Of a stretch of 64,000 bases of DNA, positions 43,119 to 51,447 are shown one piece after another. This DNA comes from Arthrobacter sp. EM1 (lineage in GTDB: Bacteria > Actinomycetota > Actinomycetes > Actinomycetales > Micrococcaceae): positions 3,410,001 through 3,474,000 of the forward strand of contig NZ_CP124836.1 in assembly GCF_029964055.1 (NCBI RefSeq), in the 5' to 3' direction. Both the position numbers and the translations under genes were made by a program. The stretch's first letter is position 1; the number at the start of each line of letters is the position of its first letter. The notes below the pieces were generated by a model that ran no database searches, had not been told where the DNA came from, and was given only the letters and a program-made list of their open reading frames with translations.

Positions 43119-45740
43119 TCAGCCCGCCGCCCCGGCGGCACCCGCTTGGCGGCTACTGGCGTCACGTTCCCACACTGCCGGGTGCGCGGCGAGGCGGCGG
43201 CCCGCCAAGGCAAATCCCAGATAGACCGAGGCGTTGACGGCGGAGAACGGGCCACGGATGGTACGAACTACCTGGGCCAGTGTTTGGGCCGCCGTACTGT
43301 GGCTTCTGCCCTGTTCGGCGTTGCCCCGGTATATGCGGTGCAGCACGGCCACTTGATCCTTGGGCGTTTTCGGCGGACAAATAACTACCGGTTCCACGTC
43401 CAGAACGGCCTTTTCCGCCGGCTCAAAGAGACGGTCCACGAATAGATCATCTGCGGTGAGTTCAGGGAATTTCAGGAACCGCCCCCGCCCTTCTTTGGAC
43501 AGTCCGTAAACACCCCCGCCCCAGAGCCCCGTCTGGGTCGCGGGCAGATTCAGCCGTGTGCAGTAGTACGAGTGGATGAGCGGGTGCGCGTCCTGAAGGT
43601 CGAGGCGGGCGGCGGGACGGGCGGCCAGAATGCGCCCGGAGAGCAGCGTATTGAGGACGGCCCGCACGGTGCCGGCGCTGATCTGCACATCCGCATCGAG
43701 GTACAGCCGCGGCCAGTGCGAGGCGATGGCGTCCCCGGCATTCAGAGCGGCCGTCTTGGACGGCTGCTCCAATTCCAGTACCTTCACGCCCTCGAATCGT
43801 CCGGCGATGGCTGCGGTCTCATCGCCACAACCGTTGCAGGCCACGATGACCTCCAGCTGGTCTTTCGCAGCCAGCCGGGCCAGCGGCGCTAAGGTCCGCG
43901 CGATCACGGCCGCTTCATTGTGCGCCGGAATGATCACCGAACCGTGCGGGAAAGCCCCGGCGTCCGCGTCCTCGCCCGCGCTTTTTCCCGGTCCCGGCAG
44001 GGCAGTCCAACTGCCCTCGTTGAGTACCGTCCGCAGCACGCCGCGGCGATCGGGCTTCCATAGGCGCAGGACTTCAGAGAGCACAACGGCGCCGCGGAAC
44101 ACGGCGGCGTAGGCGCCGGAATGGTATTTGCGGATGTAGCGGACACGGTTGACGGACAAGAGCGCGTTCAGCTCCGGTGAACTGCCGGAGGCCCCGCCGG
44201 TGTGGCGCATAACAGCCTCGGGCTCGTACCAGACGGTTTCACCCATCGTGCGCAGGCTCCGAAAAAAGTCAGTCTCCTCGCTGTAGAGAAAATAGGACTC
44301 ATCCCACGGCAGGGCATCCGCCAGCGAACGCCGGACCATCAGCGCGGCACCGGTAGCCCAATCCACGGGATGGGGATGGGCGTAGCTTTCCGGCGAGTAG
44401 TCAGTTCCGGCGAGCCAGCCGGGCCGGTTGGGCGCGCGGCGGCCCAGCAGCGCGTCGCCCACGGCAGTGGCAATGCTCGGCTCCCGGAAGAGCGAGCGGC
44501 TGGCCACCCCCCATTCGTTCACCAGCCGTGGAACCACGGCCCCGGCCTGCGAAGCATTCAGTCGGTGCATCAGGGTCCGGATACTGCCAGGTGCCACCGT
44601 TAAATCGGGGTTGAGCACCACCACGGTGGCGGCATCACCGGCCCGCAACATGGCGGCGTTGATGCCGCCGGAATAGCCCAGGTTGCCGCCCGTGCTGAAG
44701 GCCTGGACGTCAGGATGGCAGCGGCGCACCACATCCAAGGTGCCATCGCTGGACGAGTTGTCAGCCACAAGAACCCTCAGCCTCAGGTCCGCCGTTTCTT
44801 CCCGCAGGGTTTCCAGCAGGCCCTCAACGCACCCTGCGCTGTTGAAGGTCACAATAACAACGACGGCGTCCGCGGCACCCTCCGCTCCGGTGAAGCGGCC
44901 CGGAGTCCGCGGCGCAGGGGCCGCATGGGACAGCGAATCCGTGCGGACGGCGGGAACGGCGCTGGACCCTGTCCGCAATGTCAGGTAAGCAGGTGGCCCG
45001 TCAACAAGGTAACGGCCCGCCAGCCGCCTTGGTTCACGGGCCAGCCGGTATCCCCATTCCAGTCCGTGTTGGCTAAACCATTCAGGCGCGCGCTGAACCC
45101 GGTCGGCGAGGAAGTCCACCGCCGCGCCGAAGGCCAGCAGAACGGTTGCCCCGGTAGACGGCCCATACTCGTCTATCCAGAGTTCCTGGCGCGGCTTTCC
45201 CAGTCCGACGTAGAGGATCTGGGTGCCCGAATCGGCAATCTCACGGGCAATACGCCCGGACTCCTGCACGGAGGCCAAGTCCTCCCGGCTCGGGGACCAC
45301 ATGCCGCCGAGCTGCAGCGCGGGGTGCTCCTGCGCGATCTTCCGCGCCAACAGCCGCTGATTCGGTGGCGAGCCGCCGAGAAATCCTACCCTCAGCCCAA
45401 GCTGCTCTGCCCGTGCCAGGATCGGGGCTGCCAGGTCGCTCCCGGCCAGCCGGGGCCACCGGCGCCCGGTAATACGTTGGGATTGGGAAACCAGGGGTGC
45501 CCCGTCCAGGAAATAGAGCCAATCCACCCTGCTTGCCGGATTGGCATGCAAGGTGCCCGACCACCGGCCGCCGGTACCAAAATGGTGCACATGATCGAGG
45601 TTGACCGACGCCACCCCCAGCGGAGGATTTCCGCCGCCCTCCCGCACCCTCGCGAGTATCCGCTCTACCGCTGCTTCGGATTCCATCAGGTCTACCGGTG
45701 TCCCGCCCAGAATGACCTGGCATATTTCCAGCTTTTCCAT
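43119..45740 (-). CDS. Triple glycosyltransferase: TagA/CpsF domain fused to two GT2 domains
   Basis: 873 residues, last gene of the polysaccharide operon. Residues 1-255 are a WecB/TagA/CpsF (GT26) domain with GVASVNLDHVHHF, the GSPPNQ loop and LYVGLGKPRQELWI plus LLAFGAAVDFLA. Residues 293-575 are a GT2 domain (VVVIVTFNSAGC, DNSSSDGT, NPDL), and 600-860 a second, different GT2 domain (SVIIPAHNEAAVIA, CNGCGD, LDADV). Linkers are Ala/Pro- and Gly-rich. All three catalytic signatures look intact. AAGGAGG is 4 nt from ATG 45740. It would add two or three sugars to the lipid-linked oligosaccharide at the membrane. Confidence 0.9.
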   Translation of the reverse strand: MEKLEICQVILGGTPVDLMESEAAVERILARVREGGGNPPLGVASVNLDHVHHFGTGGRWSGTLHANPASRVDWLYFLDGAPLVSQSQRITGRRWPRLAGSDLAAPILARAEQLGLRVGFLGGSPPNQRLLARKIAQEHPALQLGGMWSPSREDLASVQESGRIAREIADSGTQILYVGLGKPRQELWIDEYGPSTGATVLLAFGAAVDFLADRVQRAPEWFSQHGLEWGYRLAREPRRLAGRYLVDGPPAYLTLRTGSSAVPAVRTDSLSHAAPAPRTPGRFTGAEGAADAVVVIVTFNSAGCVEGLLETLREETADLRLRVLVADNSSSDGTLDVVRRCHPDVQAFSTGGNLGYSGGINAAMLRAGDAATVVVLNPDLTVAPGSIRTLMHRLNASQAGAVVPRLVNEWGVASRSLFREPSIATAVGDALLGRRAPNRPGWLAGTDYSPESYAHPHPVDWATGAALMVRRSLADALPWDESYFLYSEETDFFRSLRTMGETVWYEPEAVMRHTGGASGSSPELNALLSVNRVRYIRKYHSGAYAAVFRGAVVLSEVLRLWKPDRRGVLRTVLNEGSWTALPGPGKSAGEDADAGAFPHGSVIIPAHNEAAVIARTLAPLARLAAKDQLEVIVACNGCGDETAAIAGRFEGVKVLELEQPSKTAALNAGDAIASHWPRLYLDADVQISAGTVRAVLNTLLSGRILAARPAARLDLQDAHPLIHSYYCTRLNLPATQTGLWGGGVYGLSKEGRGRFLKFPELTADDLFVDRLFEPAEKAVLDVEPVVICPPKTPKDQVAVLHRIYRGNAEQGRSHSTAAQTLAQVVRTIRGPFSAVNASVYLGFALAGRRLAAHPAVWERDASSRQAGAAGAAG

Positions 45741-45756
45741 GCTGCCTCCTTGCTCC

Positions 45757-46344
45757 CTAGTCCACCGGTGTTAAGCGCCCGTTGCGTTCGATGTAACTGC
45801 GGCCGGTGGCCGGGCAGAGCCAGCAGGCGCCGGCCTGTTTAAGCGGATGTCCTGCCTCGCCCACCCAGCCTGACTGCCGGGCGGGGACACCGATCACAAC
45901 GGCGTAGGGCGGCACGTCCCTGGTGACCACCGCGCCGGCAGCTACGGTCGCCCACTCCCCGATCGAGGCGGGGCCGATACAGATGGCACCGGCTCCGATG
46001 GAAGCACCCCGGCCGACCGTGACGCCGACGGCGACCCAGTCATCCGGGTCCTTCAGCGTTCCGTCCGGCGTGATGGCCCGCGGGTGCAGGTCATTGGTAA
46101 GAACGGCCGCGGGTCCGACGAAGACGCCGTCCGCCAGGCGGGCCGGCTCATAGACGAGGGCATAGTTTTGCAGTTTGCAGTTGTTCCCCAGCACAACGCC
46201 GGGGCCCACGTAGGCCCCGCGGCCGATGTTGCAGTTACTGCCGAGGATGGCGTCCTCCCGGATCTGCGCCAGATGCCAGATTCGCGTTCCTTCCCCCACC
46301 ACGGCGCTCTGAGCCACGTCGGCAGTTTCGGCGATGGATGTCAC
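45757..46344 (-). CDS. Hexapeptide N-acetyltransferase (WlbB/WbpD-like)
   Basis: 195 residues from GTG 46344, which has GGAGG 6 nt upstream. An ATG at 46377 would overlap the previous gene by 4 nt as its neighbours do, so the start is uncertain. Left-handed beta-helix repeats: GEGTRIWHLAQIRE, NCNIGRGAYVGPGVVLG, GRGASIGAGAICIGPASIG. WHLAQIRE is typical of acetyltransferases making 2,3-diacetamido-2,3-dideoxy uronic acids. The C-terminus has an unusual short tail with CWLCPATGRSYIE. The pathway assignment is by analogy. Confidence 0.85.
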   Translation of the reverse strand: MTSIAETADVAQSAVVGEGTRIWHLAQIREDAILGSNCNIGRGAYVGPGVVLGNNCKLQNYALVYEPARLADGVFVGPAAVLTNDLHPRAITPDGTLKDPDDWVAVGVTVGRGASIGAGAICIGPASIGEWATVAAGAVVTRDVPPYAVVIGVPARQSGWVGEAGHPLKQAGACWLCPATGRSYIERNGRLTPVD

Positions 46345-46373
46345 GGCGTTCCTCCAGGTGTGCGGCGGCGTTG

Positions 46374-47507
46374 TCATGAGCCGCTCAGGGCTGCCTGCAG
46401 CCGTTCCGCGACATACTGCTGCTGAGCCTCGGTGATGTGCGGATAGACGGGCAACGACAGAATCCCGCGAGCGGCCCGTTCTGCGACCGGAAAACTCCCG
46501 GGGCCGAGCTCCATCCCGCGATAAGCCCCGCTCAGATGGACCGGGACCGGGTAGTGGATGCCGGCGCCGATCCCCGCGGCGTTCAGCTCGGCGCGGACCC
46601 GGTCCCGATCGGGGACGCGGACCACGTACAGATGCCAGACATCGAGGTTGCCGGGGGCGCTGCGGGGGAGCTCGACGCCGGGCACGTCCGCCAGCAGCTC
46701 CCGGTAACGTGACGCGGCCTGCCGGCGCCGTTCGTTCCAGCCCGCCAGCCTCCGCAGCTTGGCGTTCAGTACCACTGCCTGGACGGTGTCGAGACGTGAA
46801 TTCATACCCACCGCGTCGTGCTCGTATTTGCGTGCGCTCCCGTGCGCGCCAAGCATCCGGACTCGGGCGGCGACGTCCCCGTCGGCGGTCAGTACGGCGC
46901 CGGCATCACCGGCCGCCCCGAGGTTCTTGCCCGGATAGAAGCTTGTTCCGGCAGCCAATCCCAGTGTGCCGGCGCACCGGCCGTAGCGGGAGGCGCCCTG
47001 GGCCTGGGCGGCGTCTTCGATGATCACTGCGCCGCACGCGGCCGCGATCGGTTCCAGGCGCTCAACGAATGCCGTTTGGCCGAACAAGTGAACGGGCACG
47101 ATCGCTTGGGTCCGCCGCGTGACAGCCTGCCCCACCTGGTCCGGGTCGATCAGCAGGTACTCCGGGTCGACGTCGACGAGGACCGGCACGGCACCGGTCC
47201 GGCTCACCGCCTCGGCGGTAGCGATAAACGTGTTGGCGGGGAGAATGACTTCCCCGCCCGCACCGACCCCGCACGCGCGCAGGGCCAGTTCCAGTGCATC
47301 CGTGCCGTTGGCCACCCCGACGCAGTGTCCGGTGTCGAGGAAACGGGCGTAGGCCTGCTCAAATTCCGCCACGGCGGGGCCGCCAATGAACGAAGTCCGG
47401 GCGAAAACCTCTTTCAGGCCAATGTCGACTTCCTCGGCGATCTCGTCCTGCTGAGCGCCCAGGTCAACGAAGGGGACGCAGACTCTGGCTTCCAACGGCA
47501 ACGTCAT
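46374..47507 (-). CDS. DegT/DnrJ/EryC1/StrS sugar aminotransferase (WlbC/WbpE-like)
   Basis: 377 residues, PLP-dependent; transaminates a keto-sugar nucleotide. FVDLGAQQDEIAEEVD, NGTDALELAL, EDAAQAQGASRYG and the PLP lysine in FYPGKNLGAAGDAG. The start overlaps the upstream stop by 4 nt. With the Gfo/Idh dehydrogenase and hexapeptide acetyltransferase in this operon it would complete a C3 amination module as in WlbABC. Confidence 0.9.
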   Translation of the reverse strand: MTLPLEARVCVPFVDLGAQQDEIAEEVDIGLKEVFARTSFIGGPAVAEFEQAYARFLDTGHCVGVANGTDALELALRACGVGAGGEVILPANTFIATAEAVSRTGAVPVLVDVDPEYLLIDPDQVGQAVTRRTQAIVPVHLFGQTAFVERLEPIAAACGAVIIEDAAQAQGASRYGRCAGTLGLAAGTSFYPGKNLGAAGDAGAVLTADGDVAARVRMLGAHGSARKYEHDAVGMNSRLDTVQAVVLNAKLRRLAGWNERRRQAASRYRELLADVPGVELPRSAPGNLDVWHLYVVRVPDRDRVRAELNAAGIGAGIHYPVPVHLSGAYRGMELGPGSFPVAERAARGILSLPVYPHITEAQQQYVAERLQAALSGS

Positions 47508-48163
47508 CCCCGGGCGCCCGCCGCGGCAGCCGAGGGTTTGAGCACCCGGGCCGGCACTCCGGCCCAGGTCTCGTCCGGCGGCACATCGGCCAAGACTGCG
47601 GCCCCCATGCCAATCACAGAACCCGACCCCACGGTGGTGCCTTCACGGACCGATGAGTTCATGCCAAGGTAAGCCGCACGGCCGATCCTGACCCCGCCGC
47701 CCAAACAAACGCCGGCAGCCAAGGTGGCGAAGTCCTCCACTACGTCGTCATGGGTCAACGTCACACCAGGCATCAGCACCACATGGCTTCCGACCATGAT
47801 CGCGGCGGTCAGGGTGATATTTCCCAGCAGGATGCTTCCGGGGCCGACCTCGCAGCAGGAAGGGACCCGCACCGAAGGATCAACAACGGTTGCGAAGCGG
47901 TAGGCCGGTACACCCAAACCGGCCAGTCGCGCCACAACACGCTCCCGCGCCCGCCCGGCGCCGATGCAAACGACGACCCGTGCTGCGGGATAACGCAGGG
48001 CATAGCTGACGGGTCCCAGGATGGGGGCACCATCAAGGGCAGAACCTACCTTGGCGTCGTCGTCGTCGAGGACGCCGACAACGTCGAATTGTCCGTTCTC
48101 GCGGACGCAGGAAAGCACCTCGCGGGCGAGGCCGCTGGCGCCGATCACAAGGAGCTCTGTCAT
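47504..48163 (-). CDS. NeuD/PglD family sugar acetyltransferase
   Basis: 219 residues. N-terminal Rossmann-like LVIGASGLAREVLSCV followed by left-handed beta-helix repeats (VGSHVVLMPGVTLTHDDVVEDF, MNSSVREGTTVGSGSVIGMG). NeuD/PglD proteins N- or O-acetylate amino sugars such as UDP-4-amino-6-deoxy-GlcNAc (bacillosamine route). Directly downstream of the aminotransferase at 48160 (4-nt overlap), which is the usual PglE-PglD order. Confidence 0.88.
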   Translation of the reverse strand: MTELLVIGASGLAREVLSCVRENGQFDVVGVLDDDDAKVGSALDGAPILGPVSYALRYPAARVVVCIGAGRARERVVARLAGLGVPAYRFATVVDPSVRVPSCCEVGPGSILLGNITLTAAIMVGSHVVLMPGVTLTHDDVVEDFATLAAGVCLGGGVRIGRAAYLGMNSSVREGTTVGSGSVIGMGAAVLADVPPDETWAGVPARVLKPSAAAAGARG

Positions 48164-49329
48164 GGCTTTTCCTCGGCAGACCTGGCTATCGAATCGATCA
48201 CCCTGGACTGCTCGTCCGGTGTCAGCTGGTGGTATACGGGCAGGATTAAGGTGCTGTCCGTGAGCCGCTCCGTCACCGAGAGGTCAGCTTTCCCGGTGTC
48301 CATCCCGGCGTAGGCAGGCTGCCGGTGCGCGGCCATAATTCCCCGACGGGCGGAAATTCCGTCCTGGGCCAGTCGCGCCAGGAGTTCCTCCCGCCCGAGG
48401 GCAAAGCCCGGCAGTACTTCGAGCCAGAAGGACTGGAAATTGCTGGTCCCGTACAAGGGGTCCTGGCTGAAGCGCAGGCCCTCAACCCCGGCGAGTGCCC
48501 TGCGGTACGTATTGGCGATTGCCCGGCGCCGGGACACCGCCTCACCCAGGCGTTCCAGCTGCACGAGCCCGACGGCCGCCTGCAGATCCGTCATCCGGTA
48601 GTTAAAACCGATCTCGCCATACGATTCCGCTGGCGCCAGGACCGTGGAGTGCCGCTCGTTCGCCGAGACGCTCATGGCGTGCTCCCGCAACGTCCGCGCC
48701 CGGTTGGCCCAGGCCGCGTTGTCGGTGGTCAGCATCCCGCCTTCCCCGGTGGTCAGTATTTTGCGGGGGTGGAAGGACCAGGCCGCGAGCTCGGCTCCCG
48801 CCCCCACTGGCCGGCCCCGGTACGTTGAGCCCGCCGCGCAGGCTGCGTCCTCGATGACGGTGATGCCCAGTGGGTCGCACAGGCCACGGATCGGATCCAG
48901 ATCAACCGGCATACCTCCCTGGTCCACGACGATCACAGCGCGCGTGGCGGGGGTCAGGGCAGCCTCAAGTGTCGACACCGACACATTCCCCGTGTCCGGC
49001 TCAACATCGGCGAAAACGGGACGGGCACCGACATAGGTGACAGAATTTGCGGTGGCGATGAATGAGAAGGACGGCACTACAACGTCATCACGCGGCCCAA
49101 TGCCGGCCACCTTCAGTGCCAGATGCAGGGCAGCTGTGCAACTGGACACGGCGACGGCGCAGCCGGCCTGCTGCGTCTCCGCGAAGGCTTCTTCGAAGCG
49201 CTTCACGCGTGGTCCCTGCGCCACCCAGCCCGAGGCGATCACTTCGGCTACCGCTTCGGCTTCCTCGGCTCCGAGCCACGGCTTCATCACGTTGATCCGG
49301 CTCAGGACAGGGTTCTTGCCGGCCGTCAC
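48160..49329 (-). CDS. DegT/DnrJ/EryC1/StrS aminotransferase (PglE-like)
   Basis: 389 residues from GTG 49329, overlapping the epimerase stop by 4 nt (GTGA). PLP lysine in WSFHPRKILTTGEGGML, with SGWVAQGPRVKRFEEAF and VPSFSFIATANSV upstream. This SGxxxxGP N-terminus is typical of C4-aminotransferases of the PglE/ PseC/LegC group. A second aminotransferase of this superfamily lies two genes downstream, so two different amino groups are added. Confidence 0.9.
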   Translation of the reverse strand: MTAGKNPVLSRINVMKPWLGAEEAEAVAEVIASGWVAQGPRVKRFEEAFAETQQAGCAVAVSSCTAALHLALKVAGIGPRDDVVVPSFSFIATANSVTYVGARPVFADVEPDTGNVSVSTLEAALTPATRAVIVVDQGGMPVDLDPIRGLCDPLGITVIEDAACAAGSTYRGRPVGAGAELAAWSFHPRKILTTGEGGMLTTDNAAWANRARTLREHAMSVSANERHSTVLAPAESYGEIGFNYRMTDLQAAVGLVQLERLGEAVSRRRAIANTYRRALAGVEGLRFSQDPLYGTSNFQSFWLEVLPGFALGREELLARLAQDGISARRGIMAAHRQPAYAGMDTGKADLSVTERLTDSTLILPVYHQLTPDEQSRVIDSIARSAEEKP

Positions 49330-50321
49330 CGCGCGCCCCCGACCCTGGCGTCCGCAATCTCGGCGCGCAGCGGCCGCCACCAGTCCACCAATTCGCGCAG
49401 TCCGTCCGCTAGCCCGGTTTCGGCACTGAAACCAAGCTCGCGTGTGGCCGCGCCCGTGTCCGCCTGGCGTCGGACGACCCCGTTCACAGCACGGTCGGGG
49501 CCGTGCTCTACGGCCAGTTCCGAACCCATGGCCCGCAATAGTGCTTCAGCCAGTTCCAGCAGGCTGGTTTCGACCCCGCTGGCGACGTTGTAGACGCCCG
49601 CGTCCACCGGGCTGCCAGCGGCCAGGATATTGGCCCGTGCCACATCCCTCGTGTGCACAAAATCCATGGTCTGCTGTCCGTCGCCGAAGATCAGGGGCGG
49701 CAGCCCGTCGTCGATTCGTTCCATCCAGCGAACCAGCACCTCGGTGTAGAGGCCGTGGACGTCCATCCGCGGACCGTACACGTTGAAGTAGCGCAACAGC
49801 ACGTAGTCCAGGCCGTGCATCGCGCGGAAACTACGGGCCATGGCCTCGTTGAAGGACTTGGCTGCGCCGTAAAATGTGTCGTTGTTGTGGTGGTGATGGC
49901 GTTCGGCGGTCGGAAAGGTCTCCGCCAGGCCGTAGACAGAGGCGCTGGACGCCGCCACGAGCTTGCCGACCCGCTGGGCGGACACTGCTTCGAGCACATT
50001 AAACGTCCCGTCCACCAGCACCTCAAGGGCAAGACGAGGCTCTTCGGCGCATTGGGTGATGCGAATGGCTGCCTGGTGGAAGACAATGTCCTTGCCGCGG
50101 CACAAGTCATGGACCAGGTCCCGGTCGCGGATGTCCCCTTCGATCAGGTGCACCCGTCCGCTGGAGCGGGCCGGATCGAGGTTGGCCCGGCGGCCGCGGA
50201 CCAAGTTGTCCAGCACATCGATCCTGCCGGCGCCGGCGTCCAGCAGTTGGTCCACGACCGTGGACCCGATGGTTCCCGCTCCGCCGGTGACCAGGACGTG
50301 TGCTCCTTGGAGTGTGCTCAT
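49326..50321 (-). CDS. NAD-dependent epimerase/dehydratase
   Basis: 331-residue extended SDR. Gly-rich VLVTGGAGTIGSTV, catalytic YGAAK (in TFYGAAKSFNE) and RYFNVYGPRM. Sequence style resembles UDP-GlcNAc(A) 4-epimerases (WbpP group) more than 4,6-dehydratases, but a dehydratase making the keto substrate for the PglE-like enzyme cannot be excluded. Overlaps neighbours by 4 nt at both ends. Confidence 0.88.
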   Translation of the reverse strand: MSTLQGAHVLVTGGAGTIGSTVVDQLLDAGAGRIDVLDNLVRGRRANLDPARSSGRVHLIEGDIRDRDLVHDLCRGKDIVFHQAAIRITQCAEEPRLALEVLVDGTFNVLEAVSAQRVGKLVAASSASVYGLAETFPTAERHHHHNNDTFYGAAKSFNEAMARSFRAMHGLDYVLLRYFNVYGPRMDVHGLYTEVLVRWMERIDDGLPPLIFGDGQQTMDFVHTRDVARANILAAGSPVDAGVYNVASGVETSLLELAEALLRAMGSELAVEHGPDRAVNGVVRRQADTGAATRELGFSAETGLADGLRELVDWWRPLRAEIADARVGGAR

Positions 50322-51430
50322 CTGCTGACCTCAAGTTTCGGTTCGTTGCCGACCACAACGCTGGCCTTCCCGTCGGCACGGAGGCTGTCGCTGACTGCCT
50401 CCAGCACACAGAGCACCCGGAGACCGGAAGCGCCGCTGGTTCGGGAAGGGCGCCGCTGCCGGATACTGTTGGCGAATTCCGCCACCATCTCCCCGAGCGC
50501 CTCATACTCGGGGAGGGCCGGTGACCAGGTATCGCCCAGCCGGTACGAGATGGCCGAGGCGGTTCTGGCTGCCGCTGACGGTGACTTGCGGTCCAGGCTG
50601 ACTCCGCGGTCGTAGATACTGAGCCGCTGCTGGGGGTTCAAGTCATCCCACACCAGGGTCCGCCGGGAGCCTCCGACCACAAGCTGGCGGATTTTGGTCG
50701 GACTCAACCAGTTCACGTGCACGTGGGCCATTGCATCGTTGGGCAACGCGAACGTCAGGTGCCCAACACAGGCGTGACCGGTACCGAGCGGATCAGCGCC
50801 GTGCGCAGCAACCTCGACCGGACGCAGCCCACCCGGGAGAATGAAGTCGAGAATGGACAGGTCGTGGGGCGCAAGGTCCCAGAACACATCCACATCCGGT
50901 TGCAGCAGGCCCAGGTTGATCCGGACCGAATCGATGAACAGAATGTCCCCGAGCGACCCGTCGGCGATCAGCTCCCGGATCTTCAGCACTGCCGGGGTGT
51001 AGCAGTAGGTGTGGTCGGCCATCAGGACCAGCCCCCGCTCATCCGCTACTTCAACCATCTCCAGTCCCCTCAGCCGGCTGTCGGCCAGGGGCTTCTCGAC
51101 CAGCACGTGTTTCCCGGCTTTCAACGCCGTCAGGGCGATGCCGTGGTGCGTGTGGGCGGGCGTTGCAATCGCTACGGCGTCGACGTCGGCCAGGTCCAGC
51201 AGTTCATCGATGGACTTAAAGACCGGAACCCCGCCCTGGGCAGCGGCGAGCTTGGCGGCACGGTCTTGGTCCAGGTCCACGATGCCGGCCAGCTCCCAGT
51301 CCGGACTGACGGTGAAGTTCCGCGCCAGGTTGGGTCCCCAGTAGCCGGCACCGATGACGGCCGCCTTCAACGGCCCGCCGGTGGCCGCCAGATCCCGGCC
51401 ACGGAGGTAATCTGAACGTGAATCATTCAT
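50318..51430 (-). CDS. Gfo/Idh/MocA sugar-nucleotide dehydrogenase (WlbA-like)
   Basis: 370 residues from ATG 51430, with AAGGAA 5 nt upstream. VIGAGYWGPNLARNF and VLVEKPLA are diagnostic for the group containing WlbA/WbpB, which oxidises C3 of UDP-GlcNAcA-type substrates. It lies 17 nt behind the initiating sugar-1-P transferase. The 3-keto product would be aminated by the aminotransferase at 46374 and acetylated by the protein at 45757. Confidence 0.88.
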   Translation of the reverse strand: MNDSRSDYLRGRDLAATGGPLKAAVIGAGYWGPNLARNFTVSPDWELAGIVDLDQDRAAKLAAAQGGVPVFKSIDELLDLADVDAVAIATPAHTHHGIALTALKAGKHVLVEKPLADSRLRGLEMVEVADERGLVLMADHTYCYTPAVLKIRELIADGSLGDILFIDSVRINLGLLQPDVDVFWDLAPHDLSILDFILPGGLRPVEVAAHGADPLGTGHACVGHLTFALPNDAMAHVHVNWLSPTKIRQLVVGGSRRTLVWDDLNPQQRLSIYDRGVSLDRKSPSAAARTASAISYRLGDTWSPALPEYEALGEMVAEFANSIRQRRPSRTSGASGLRVLCVLEAVSDSLRADGKASVVVGNEPKLEVSR

Positions 51431-51447
51431 TGAGTTTCCTTGCTCCG

